Assembly (NCBI GenBank): GCA_963675135.1
Contig: OY776124.1
Coordinates: forward strand, 16,180,066 to 16,244,065
Source of the DNA: Galeopsis tetrahit
Taxonomy: Eukaryota; Streptophyta; Magnoliopsida; Lamiales; Lamiaceae
Direction: 5' to 3'
Length of the DNA: 64,000 nucleotides
Below are positions 54,289 to 64,000 of this stretch, in pieces. Positions within the stretch are counted from its first letter, which is position 1; each line of letters opens with the position of its first letter. Both the position numbers and the translations under genes were made by a program. The notes under the pieces are model-generated. The model searched no databases and was not told where the DNA came from. It saw nothing but the letters and a program-made list of their open reading frames with translations.

Positions 54289-57200
54289 CACTACAAAAAA
54301 CGCGCGGTTTACCGACGGAATTGTGGTCGGTAGGCGTGGTTTCCGACGGAACTACCGACGGAATAATTCAGTCGGCTCTAGTCTCGTCGGCCCGGTTTAC
54401 CGACGGAATAAATCAGTCGAGTCTACCGACGGATATTCAAATCTCCTGAAAAGACTTCAGTTCTAGCCTCTATTTGTTCCGTTTGAAACGGAGAATCATC
54501 TTCATCACTCCTGTCCTTTGTAGGGACTTCTACCATTGATCTTGCCTTTACTTTGCAAACAGCGTGCCATTCAATTTTACTACGTGATCGTACTGGATAC
54601 TTGCAGTAGTATACTTGAGATACTTGATGGGCAAATACAAATGGATCATTCCCGATATAGCTCCTTTTCGGATTAACATCGACGAGTTTGTACTCCGGAT
54701 GAATCCTTGTTCCTGAAGGGCCTGAATCAAACCAATGACACTTGAACAACACTACAGTCTTTGCTGGATATCCCGGATATTCTACTTCAACGACTTCGTG
54801 CAACACCCCATAGTAGTCACTTGCATCTGTATTGTAGTTTGCACTGCTAATGCAAACACCACTGTTGGTAGTCGCTTTTCTTGATGCATACTCGGATGTA
54901 TGAAATCTGTAGCCCTTCACAATATAACCGTTGTAAGTCTTTACACGACGTAGTGGTCCTTTGCTGAGATCCTTTAAGAATCGATTCTCAAAATCGTTTG
55001 ACCGTCCCTATACAGTTCAAATAATTAACATTAATTATGAATCATATTTATTTACGTAAAATTTAAGGAAATGGTACTCACACAACGTTGGAACCATCGG
55101 GCAAAATCACGTTGAAGACGAGCATCTATATCTGTATCTGAGATGTTTTGTTTTGTTCGTCTTAGTTCTTGAGTATACATCCTAATTCACAACATCCAAT
55201 CACAATTAATATTAAATTACATAAATGAAGTAATGATAAAAATATGAAATACTTACTCAATGTAAGGCTGAACTTCATCACAATTCAATAACACATACGT
55301 TTGTGCTATTTCTGCCTCTCTGTTCGACTCCCACTCTCGTTCTGTGAATTTTCCTATTGGTCGTCCCTTAGACTTGAATATAGACAGCATTCCATCGACC
55401 TCTTCACCGATATTGTCTGTATCTCTACCACCGTAGTTACGTGGTTCACTTCTCAACCGAGTGTTGACATGGTCTTCAAAATAATAAGAACAAAACATGC
55501 CAACCTCTTCATTCAAATATGCATTAACAATCGATGCTTCCACATTTGCCTTTTGTTTAGCATTGCGTTTCAAGTTGTGGAGATATCTGATTTATAATAA
55601 AAAAACATATATTTTAATTCAGTGAACATGCATGTAGTATATATAAAAAATAAAAAATGTAAGAGTTTACCTTTCAAATGGGTACATCCACCTGTACTGC
55701 ACTGGACCACAAATTCTGGCTTCATACGCTAAATGAACGGGTAATTGTTCCATGGAGTTGAAGAAGCTAGGTGGATTAATTTGTTCCAACTTACACAAAA
55801 TCACTGGAATGTCTTGCTCCAAACGAATCATATCATTGATCTTGATCGTTGAAGATGTTAAATCTCTAAAAAAAAAGACTTAATTCAGTGATAGCCCTCC
55901 ACACATTGAGAGGAACAACGTCTCGGAACGCAATCGGTATCAAGCGTTGCATAAAAACATGACAATCGTGACTCTTCATCCCTGAAACCTTACCCCTGTT
56001 TATGTCTGCGCATCGACTCAAGTTTGACACGTAGTTGTCTGGAAAATTCAACTCGTGAATCCAACGACACAGTTGTTGTTTCTGTGTCTTATCCAGTGTG
56101 TAGCAAGCTTTCAGATATTTACCTGTACTGGGATCCATTTTCAACTCTTCACGACGACAATAAATGTTCAACTCTTCCCGGGACTTTGGAGTATCTTTCG
56201 TCTTGCCTTCTGTGTTCATCATTGTGTGGAACACATTATCAAACACATTCTTCTCAATTTGCATCACGTCCAAATTGTGTCGGATCAATAGTGAACTCCA
56301 GTATGGTAAATCCCAAAAAAAATACTCTTTCTATTCCATCCACCTGGGATTCGACCGTTGTGTTCAGCTGCATTTTCCTCAGTAGATTTTTTCAAACCCG
56401 TCCACTGAATCTCATGTAACAACGTTTGTCCTGTACGGTAACATTATACTAGAAGAAATTAATAAAACATATACGTATAACATTATACTAGATCAAATAA
56501 TTGTATAATTAAAATACCGTTTCGAAGGGGCGGTCGATTGTGTGTAACTGTTCTGTTCTTCAAGGAGTTGTTCTTATTTCTTCTAAATGGATGATCTCGA
56601 GGTAAGAACTTTCGGTGATTATCGAACCATGTAACTTTCCTACTCTTCTCAAGACTGAAAGCTTCAGAAAAATCCATACAATACGGACATGCTTGAAACC
56701 CAGACGTTTTCCACCCAGACAACATAGAATATGCAGGAAAGTCGCTAATGGTCCACAATACAGCAGCACGCATCGTGAAATTCTGTTTTCTGAACACATC
56801 ATATGTTTGGACACCACTTTCCCATAAAAAGATCAAGTCTTTTATAAGAGACTGGAGATAAACGTCAAGTTTATCATTTGGATTCGACGGACCTGGCACT
56901 AATACAGTTAGAAACATTGTTTGAGGTTTCAAGCACATCCATGGAGGAAGATTATACGGAGTCAGAATCACCGGCCACAACGAATACTGCTTTCCAAAGC
57001 TCCCAAACGGTGCAAAACCATCAGTACACAACCCTAGCCTCACATTCCTCGGTGTAGAAGAAAAATTGGGATACACGTTGTCAAGATGTTTCTAGGACTT
57101 CGAGTCCGCCGGATGTCGCATCTCCCTAGACTCGGTCGAAGATGAATCTGTTGCATGCCACGTCATGTGTTGTGCTGTGGCAGTAGATTGATACAATCTC

Positions 57201-57949
57201 ATTAAACGAGGAATGATTGGAAGATAATACATCTTCTTGTGTGCCACTTTCTTCTTCGACGACTTCGATTGACCAGCGGGCCCCTTCCGTCGTGGCTCTT
57301 TGTAACGAGGATGACCACACATCCTACACATTTTCAGATTGCTATCTTCATCACCCCAATATAACATGCAACCGTTTATACAACAATCAATCTTTTCGAC
57401 TGGCAATCCCATATTTTTCAGCATTTGCTTGCTTTGATGATACGTTGTAGGCACCTTATTCTCAGGAGGGCAGATCTCACTGCATAATTGTGTCATTTGC
57501 TCATATGCCCTGTTAGAAAGCTTATTCTCGGTCTTGATAGCCATAAGTCGGGCATTAAAAGACAGTTGAGAGTGTGAATCACAACCCGGATACAAATCTT
57601 GATCGAGAAATTTGAGCATTTCATAAAACCGAAATGCTTCATCCGTCGGCTCCTCTTCTACATTTGAAAAACCGGCTTCCATTATCATTGTTTGATACAT
57701 ATTGGGTTCTCCCTCCCCAAGTTTTTCTTCCCCACCAAACTGTTGTTCCCCACCAAACTGTTGTTCCCCACTCGTGCCGGCTTGATTACCATATATTTGT
57801 CTTTCATTGATACCAGCAGTGTAATAGTATAAAACTTGATCAAAGTTATAAGGCCAACGTACTTCGCCGTGAAATGTCCAATTATAATAATTAACAGTGA
57901 AACCATTCTTCAGAACATGTACCAAAACCTCATCAATCGACTTAAATAT

Positions 57950-59822
57950 TATATGGGTAAATTTCTTATAGAGTCATTTCACTCCTAGTTTTCCCTAATA
58001 GAACCTAGTTCATTATTTTTTGTCTAATTGATTCAAAATTATATTTCTAAGACACTTATACCCTTTGATTGCTTTGAATAAATGCGAAATAATTATTTCA
58101 AGTAAATAAGTCAAATAAATCTTATAATCATCTATTAACATAGAATCTCGAAAATAGCGAGATTTATGAATATTCCAAAATTTAAAAATTTTACTAAAAC
58201 CTAGCTATTCCCATTAATTTTGTTCAGCTTTAAAATTTTGGGAGTCTGCATTTAATTCCAGATATTGTAAAGAGTTAATCTTCATTTTTCGGCGACGACG
58301 AGGACGATTCACCGCATCAGGTAGTGCGATCATCTGCATGTTTCATTGTAATGTTATTTCCGTCAATAATGCGTCTGAGGTATTGAAAATCGACCGCCCA
58401 TTTAAACTATATGATGTAGACTGCATGTGTTGTGTCAGATTCATTGTTGTTTCTTAGATTTGATATTTTAAAGAGTTTGAGTTAAACAAGGCATAAGATT
58501 AACTTACGAAAGATGTAAACCCCGGAAATTACATTTTTTATTAAATAGTTTTGTTGATAGCAAAAATTAACTTCATATTTTAAACTATCAATGATATTTA
58601 ATACTCCCTCCGATTCAAAAAGTTTGTCGCATTTGTCATTTTTTATAAGATTAAGAAACATATTTTTTTGACACATTTATCCCTTATTAATTTGTTCCTC
58701 TCCCCCATTGACCTTTCCTTTCTATCACACTCTTGCCTTTTAAAGAAAGTGAGAGAAAATTAATCATTAATGTATTTTCAATTAAAAGTGATATTGTAGG
58801 AGTTACATAAGGGCATTTTAGGAAAATTTGTGGTAAAAATAGGAAAAGCGACAAACTTTTTGAAACAAAAATAAAGACCAAATGCGACAAACTTTATGAA
58901 ACGGAGGGAGTATGAAGTATGAAAAATTAACAGAATTTGGTGGGACTGTTCCGTTATTTTTTATATGCAATTTTTCCTTCAGTGTTGATCGAATCTGCAG
59001 AAAATTTTGGAAATCAAATTTTGGAAATACAAAATTTGGAAAGTCGAGACTTTTCGTTTCCAACCCCTAATATTCAGGAATTCCATGATTTGGGGAGATT
59101 ATGGAAATTAAATAACTGACTCAATTTTTAATTTCGAAAATCAAAATACAACTTGTATGTGCATCGGAAAGTGCATGGACATATGAAATAAGGAATGCAT
59201 ATTCATTAAAAAAACATGAATAAATATGCATTGTGTATCGTAAACAGATATGCATTGTGCAGTTCCCAATGCATATGTAGACATGCATTGTGCATTTCAC
59301 ATATCATAAATAGATATGCATTGTGCATGCAATATTGTACACTGATATAAAACAAATAAAATTTATAAGTCTGATAACTATAATATAAAATGCATTAAAA
59401 CTGGAATCTTAACAATTATGGAAATATAAGATTTTATTTTTAGTAAATATAGGAATAATTTGAATAACAAAGCATTAATTCTAGGATTGAAATTGAAATC
59501 CGAGAAATTGAAATTGAAAAACGAATTTGTGAATTTTTCTTCGGTGCATAACAAGAATCTGAGGGAATAATTTTCGAAAATCGAATTTGGAAAGTCCGTA
59601 AATTACGGGAAACATAACCTAAACTTTAGGATTTTGACTATGCAACTTTTCTGGAATTTAAAATATGCAGTTAGTTTTTTATTGGCATAAATAGATTAAA
59701 TAATTAGATTAAGGGTATAATGATATTTTTTGCTTTAATTTGACTCTATTAGAAAATTATTCAACTTGATGTTTCTATTTGCTTAGTGGGTTCTAATAGT
59801 GGACTTATTAGGGAATAATCTC
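57950..59822. mobile_element. Unclassified insertion inside the transposase gene (about 1.87 kb)
   Basis: It splits one transposase codon stretch (NK-IFKSIDEVL). The 4-bp word atat is present on both sides (57946-57949 and 59823-59826). The ends carry inverted ctaataga-type words (ccctaatagaacc at the left; the complement of ccctaataagtcc at the right). The interior includes a Stowaway MITE and repeats of atgcattgtgcat at 59180-59330. I see no gene. Confidence 0.6.
58604..58910. mobile_element. Stowaway-like MITE (307 bp)
   Basis: It starts CTCCCTCCGATTC and ends ACGGAGGGAG, with TA on each side (58602-58603, 58911-58912). The inverted repeats are about 35 bp and include aaagtttgtcgcatttg. 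It lies inside the insertion in the CACTA transposase gene. Confidence 0.85.
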
Positions 59823-60274
59823 ATATTTTATTCTGACATTTTTTGGCATTACACGGACACTTGATACAATCCCCATGCATGTAATGTGGGTGGAGCTTTG
59901 CAAATTCAACAAATGACACAAGTTCATTGTAAAATTCACTATTCACATTTCCTAAAATGAACCTAGGAGTTTCATACATCCATCGACGATCCGGCAATTC
60001 CATCTGTTAAACATTTAACATAAAATTCTTACAAACATATAAAAAAATGCACAACTAATTAAACTACAAACAATATAATTAAAATACAGAACTAAACTAC
60101 AAATATATAAAATGCACAACTAATTAAACTATAACCATATAAAATGCACAACTAAACTACAAAATTTAACCAAGTAAAAAAGAAAAACGTACCGAAATTT
60201 GCTTGCTCTCATACAATTTCCACAATTTTTTCGACTGAGTGAGAAAGGGGAAAAAAGTTTCTGTAAATATTACG

Positions 60275-60450
60275 CGCTACCGACGGATTTTGAAATTCCG
60301 TCGGTGCGTACATTTTGAATCTACCGACGGATTCTAAAATTCCGTCGGTAGGGTGCCGCCCAAAATTTCGTCTGTAGAGTACTTGGCCGACGGAATTTCC
60401 GTCGGCAGACTTAATTTCCGACGAAATGTTTATTTCCGTCGGTAATATTG
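60275..60450. promoter_or_regulatory. Internal cluster of CACTA subterminal-type words
   Basis: ccgacgga and tccgtcgg occur about ten times upstream of the transposase start. They may be transposase binding sites near its promoter. Confidence 0.6.
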
Positions 60451-60612
60451 GCGGAATAAAATAAAAATCGAAAAAAAAATAAAAAATACTTTACTTTATA
60501 CCAAAATCTAACGAAAAATTATGTATTATGTATAAATTAAAAACAATAACATAAATAAACAATCCATTGACAAACAAGCATCAACTGAAATAAATATGTC
60601 CAACGGAAAATT

Positions 60613-60705
60613 AAATAGTTTGACAGAAAAAATAAATAGTTCGACAGAAAATTAAATAGTTCGACAGAAAATTAAATAGTTCGACAGAAAAATAAATAGT
60701 TCAAA
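60613..60705. repeat. 20-bp tandem repeat
   Basis: agttcgacagaaaattaaat and close variants are repeated four to five times directly after the stop codon of the second CACTA gene. Confidence 0.85.
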
Positions 60706-60707
60706 CA

Positions 60708-61366
60708 TCAACCATTATACTCAAAAAACTCATCATCACCACCAATGAAATCCAAGCCGTCGTCTGCCACTGCATCTGGATTTGGATCTGGAGCATTGAA
60801 AGGGGGAACTGAACCAACCGGAGCATCGAAATGCGGAGGGGGAACTGGACCAACCGGAGCATCGAAAGGCGGAGGGGGAACGCTCATCGCCTGTTCAAAG
60901 CATGTATTTATTTGTTCAGAAGACATCCCCAACGATCGACCCATAGTGTCAGTTAGCTGTCGGAAGTAGTGGTTCATCATGTGTACTACGTTCGGGTCCG
61001 GAACAGTAGTGGAGGATACAAAGGCCTGCGATGCACGCTGGGACGAACTGGACGACGCAGCTCTCACTGAGCGGCTCATCCGGCCAAGGCCAAGGACCCG
61101 TCCTCGATCAGCCGGGGCAACGTCCAGGTAAATCCGGTTAAGATCAGGTGGAGCGCTGGGCCCAGCTTCAGCAGAAGCCTGTGTCGTCTCCTCTTCAATC
61201 CTCCGGTTCACATCCAACTACATAATTACAAAAAAAATTAAATTAATACATATTTCAATACATTTAATTAATTAAATATTAAAAAAACATCACAATTTAA
61301 TTAAACTTACGTGAAGCTGGGTAGTGCGTCCATATGTGGACGTCTGCAAATCTGGATCACTCAATT
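60708..61366 (-). pseudogene. Second gene of the CACTA element, 5' end cut off
   Basis: An exon at 61217-60708 (LDVNRRIEEE… to DEFFEYNG, 169 codons) is preceded by a 93-bp intron (61310-61218; donor GTAAGT, acceptor TATGTAG). An upstream exon (SDPDLQTSTYGRTTQLH) joins in phase 0. The product is Ser/Pro-rich with NVVHMMNHYFRQLTDTMG and an acidic end. It resembles the C-terminal part of En/Spm-type accessory proteins (Ptta/En/Spm family), which bind subterminal repeats. The upstream exon runs into the junction at 61366, so the N-terminal part is lost. Confidence 0.65.
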
Positions 61367-64000
61367 TTTGTGCAGTGTAGAGAAAAAACAGAGAGCAGAT
61401 TTTTGTGTCAGAGGCACGCCTCTATATACACTCAATTTTTTCATTAATTTTCTTTATTTAATTCTTTGAAGAGGTGCGGATGCAACCCGCGGCTTTCGAA
61501 GAAGCGCGAGTGCAGCTCCGTGCCTATTCTTAAATTGATAAAATATATATATATATATATTCATTTTATTTTTTCTGAGGTCCATGATTTTAATAGAGCT
61601 AGTATTGTAGAGTTAAATGCACAATTCTTATTATATATCACAAGATCTTTACTTCTTTGAAATAATATATCTTTGTATTTTCTTTCCTCTTATTACAAAT
61701 CTGTGATGTATTTTTTACAATAAAACATAATAACATTTATTTGGTATTCACTACTCAAGATATAAAATATATATGTAAGATAAAATCTGAACATATATGA
61801 TACTGGTGTTGTTAGGAGGTTCTTTATCGATTTTCCATATGGTATTATTTAGTTTGAAAAAAATTATTTGTTGATTTTTTAAATAATATTAAAAATATCA
61901 GTTAATTTATAACTGAGATAATTGATTTATTTTTAATATATTTTTCAAAGTAACGGTTTCCATCCGAAAACTAACGGAAAGGATCAAATTTGCACAAAAA
62001 AGGACTACTTTCAATTATTGGGACCAATAGTGAATTGGGTAAATTCTTATAGGATTAAAAGTTCAATTTTCCCGTTTATGCATAACCAAAACCTTATCTT
62101 ATAATATAACCCTATATATAAGTCGAAAATCCCAATCCGCCGCTTAAGTTATTTTCACAAGTGAGAGCACGTTCAAGTTCCGATCTTCAGGCAGTCAGGT
62201 TAATTCTTCTTCTCATTTTCTTCGTAAGTTAAAAACCTTCTAATTCCCTTTTCATTCGTTTTTAATTAGAATTGATCAATTGGATATTCATTTCCTGCAA
62301 GTAGAAATGATAATTAAGATTCCAACTTTTTATAATGCTAAACTGGTAATTTCTTTTTGTTAAATTACTTCGAAATGGTGTTTTCGGTGTGCAAGATCTT
62401 GATTTAATTTGAATCCCTTTTTGTTGTGGATCTTTAGGACAATTTTATCATAATTTTTAGAGCAATTTTTCGTAATTTTAAGATTATATAGTTTGATCCT
62501 TTTTGATTAAGGAAAAATCATTTTGTGTTGTGTTGCCATTTGGAATGATCAGGAGTACTTATTATCATGTTAACCATTTTGGGCTCCCACTTTAATTTGT
62601 AATACTTTAAAATGTAAAACAACATATAAAATTGAAGAAAAATGATAAAGTTACCATTTATAAATCCTTGATTTTGAGCATTCTCTTTCAAACTCCCATC
62701 TCTACCTAATAAAATTTTCTTAAAAAAATATTTAACCTTTAATTACTTTGTTTAATTATTTCAAATTGGTATGCAATTCATGGAAAAAATCTAGCACTTA
62801 CATATAACATATAATTTTATTTGATTTGATTTGAATAAAAAAATTGTCTATTTGATCTATCATTATATTTCTTTCTGGTAAAAAAAATATTCATTTTTCT
62901 AATTTTTATTCTTTAAATCAGAATGAGATCCATAATTTAAATAGAGCTAGTATTGTAGAGTTAAATGCACAAGATTTTTACAAATCATCGAGAAATGATG
63001 TTCGCGCTGCATGATCGCCAATTAAGAATGCACGAAATGAAGAGAAAAAAATTGTGTTGTAGAGAAAAGGAAAGAGAGAGAAAAAAAGAGAGCAGATTTT
63101 TGTGTCAGAGGCGCGCCTTTATATACATTCAATTTTTTCCATTAATTTTATTTATTTAATTCTTTGAAGAGGCGCGGATGCAACTCGCGGCTTTTCAAGA
63201 AGCGCGAGCGCAGCTTGCGCCTATGCTTAAATTGATAAAAAAAAAAATTTAAAAAAAGAGAAAGAGAATGCACGAAATGAACAGAAAAAAATTTGCGTTG
63301 TAGAGAAAAGGAAGGAGAGAGAAAAAAGAGAAATTTTTTGTGTCAGAGGCGCGCCTCTAGGGAAATAATTTTTTTACGTCCCATATCTTTTCAACTTTTT
63401 CAAAAACGTCCCAAAAAAGTTAATTTTCCAATTACGTCCCAAATTTTAGCTAACATTTCCAATTACGTCCCAAGTCGTCGGAAACATCAAAACGACGTCG
63501 TATTACGTCATGGTTACGACGTCGTTTTGATGTTTCTGGCGATTTGGGACGTAAATGGAAAAGTTAGCTAAAATTTGGGACGTAATTGGAAAACTTAACT
63601 TTTTTTAAATTTTTTTAAAAAAATATGGAACTAATAAATTTTTAACACTAATGAACATGACAATATTATATACTCCGTATAATATTACATTGAATTATTA
63701 TATACGCATATAATATATTAAAAATAATGAGTAATAATAAATAAATAGATAATAAAATTTCATATACTCCATATTAATTAAAAATTGTGAATCGATTTAA
63801 CATTAAAATTGTGAATGGATTTAACTTTATAAAATTAAAAAATTATATATAATAATTATCATAAGAAATTATATGCTAATATTAATGACCATAAATATAA
63901 TATTTAACAAAATATCATGTAATTCTATTAAGTATAATTTTATGCTCTAAAATTGAATGAAATAAAGGGTAATTTTTTTGAATTGTATAAGATAAATTAA
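61367..64000. repeat. Complex tandem repeat unit, copy 3 (partial)
   Basis: It matches 3168-5802 of copy 1 almost exactly, with a shift of about 58,198 bp, and runs past the window end. It shares with copy 1 the ~340-bp deletion at the position equivalent to 4532. It begins inside the GC-rich block region, joined directly to the truncated CACTA element. Confidence 0.92.
63360..64000. mobile_element. Foldback Mutator-like element, left part (third copy)
   Basis: It is identical in position and sequence to the element at 5162-6503, with the same left duplication cgcgcctcta at 63350-63359. It continues beyond the window. Confidence 0.85.

Larger units (their letters stand above)
54423..60003 (-). 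pseudogene. TNP2-like CACTA transposase, interrupted and frameshifted
   Basis: The order from the N-terminus is: a transposase-associated domain (60003-59821: MELPDRRWMYETPRF, HGDCIKCPCNAKKCQNK), continued at 57949 (HVLKNGFTVNYYNWTFHGE); the transposase TNP2 core (RNVRLGLCTDGFAPFG, MFLTVLVPGPSNP, HRKFLPRDHPFR); a DUF4218 region (NVWRAITEL, LPVHLAYEARICGPVQYRW); and DUF4216 (54920-54423: VVLFKCHWFD). Introns are seen at 56517-56431 and 55670-55587. Lesions are a 1.87-kb insertion in the first domain, a Trp-to-TAG at 57092-57094, and frameshifts in T-runs near 56320 and 55875. The enzyme would cut at CACTA ends; this copy cannot make it. Confidence 0.82.
54289..61366. mobile_element. CACTA transposon with TNP2-like transposase and second gene, right end missing
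   Basis: The left end CACTACAAAAAACGCGCGG is followed by ccgacgga/tccgtcgg subterminal words to about 54440. The transposase gene and a second gene are both on the minus strand, with another group of ccgacgg words between them (60275-60450). The right-hand terminus is absent: at 61366 the sequence turns into the third copy of the tandem unit. The left target site would be atc (54286-54288). Confidence 0.85.

Noticed and set aside
57950..59822. An ordinary intron of the transposase gene
   Set aside because: No GT-AG pair fits the exact break in the conserved domain, the interval is far longer than the other introns (84-93 bp) and it is flanked by a short direct repeat.
60275..60450. Right-hand end of the CACTA element
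   Set aside because: The subterminal-type words are there, but no GTAGTG terminus follows, and a second gene of CACTA type continues to 61366.

Overview
The window is nuclear DNA from a flowering plant, most likely a eudicot. The evidence is the set of plant-specific transposons (Tat-lineage Ty3/gypsy, plant L1 LINE with an RNase H domain, CACTA/TNP2, hAT and Stowaway MITEs, long-TIR Mutator-like elements), short AT-rich GT-AG introns, Arabidopsis-type TTTAGGG repeats and one F-box/FBD gene. I cannot name the species. Almost everything here is repetitive, and only one ordinary host gene looks intact.

Layout. (1) 1-10985: two near-identical copies, in tandem with a period of 6452 bp, of a complex repeat unit; a third copy starts at 61367 and runs off the window end. 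Each full unit holds repeated leader/exon fragments of an unrecognised gene, a captured and frameshifted two-exon gene fragment on the minus strand, and a foldback Mutator-like element. (2) 10986-12745: further unit fragments broken by a CACTA-like end with a 114-bp minisatellite. (3) 12746-31225: three copies of the 3' part of one Tat-lineage retrotransposon, one of them attached to a complete LTR-gag-pol-LTR element. Each 3' part carries an antisense gene with two introns. (4) 31226-42379: an AT-rich minisatellite split by a 2-kb CACTA element that contains telomere-like repeats, then Stowaway, an unclassified TIR element, a foldback repeat, a Mutator-like element and two nested hAT-like elements. 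(5) 42380-48356: a plant L1 LINE on the minus strand. (6) about 48990-51890: the F-box/FBD gene on the plus strand. (7) 52380-61366: dispersed repeats and a decayed autonomous-type CACTA transposon (TNP2-like transposase plus a second gene) that is itself interrupted by another insertion and cut off at the third copy of the tandem unit.

How the parts relate. The gag-pol genes, the antisense genes, the LINE ORF2 and the CACTA transposase all carry stops, frameshifts or insertions, so none of the elements looks autonomous now. Insertion order can be read from the nesting: a Mutator-like element entered the 6.45-kb unit before the unit was amplified; a CACTA element entered an existing minisatellite; a CACTA element entered a LINE fragment; an unknown element carrying a Stowaway MITE interrupts the CACTA transposase. 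Target-site duplications found by eye support eight of these insertions.

The most unusual observation is the antisense gene of the Tat-type elements. In all three copies it keeps two introns at identical positions (83/82 bp and 69 bp), exon 2 is exactly 431 nt, and splicing restores one frame of roughly 670-680 codons, although each copy is broken by its own mutations.
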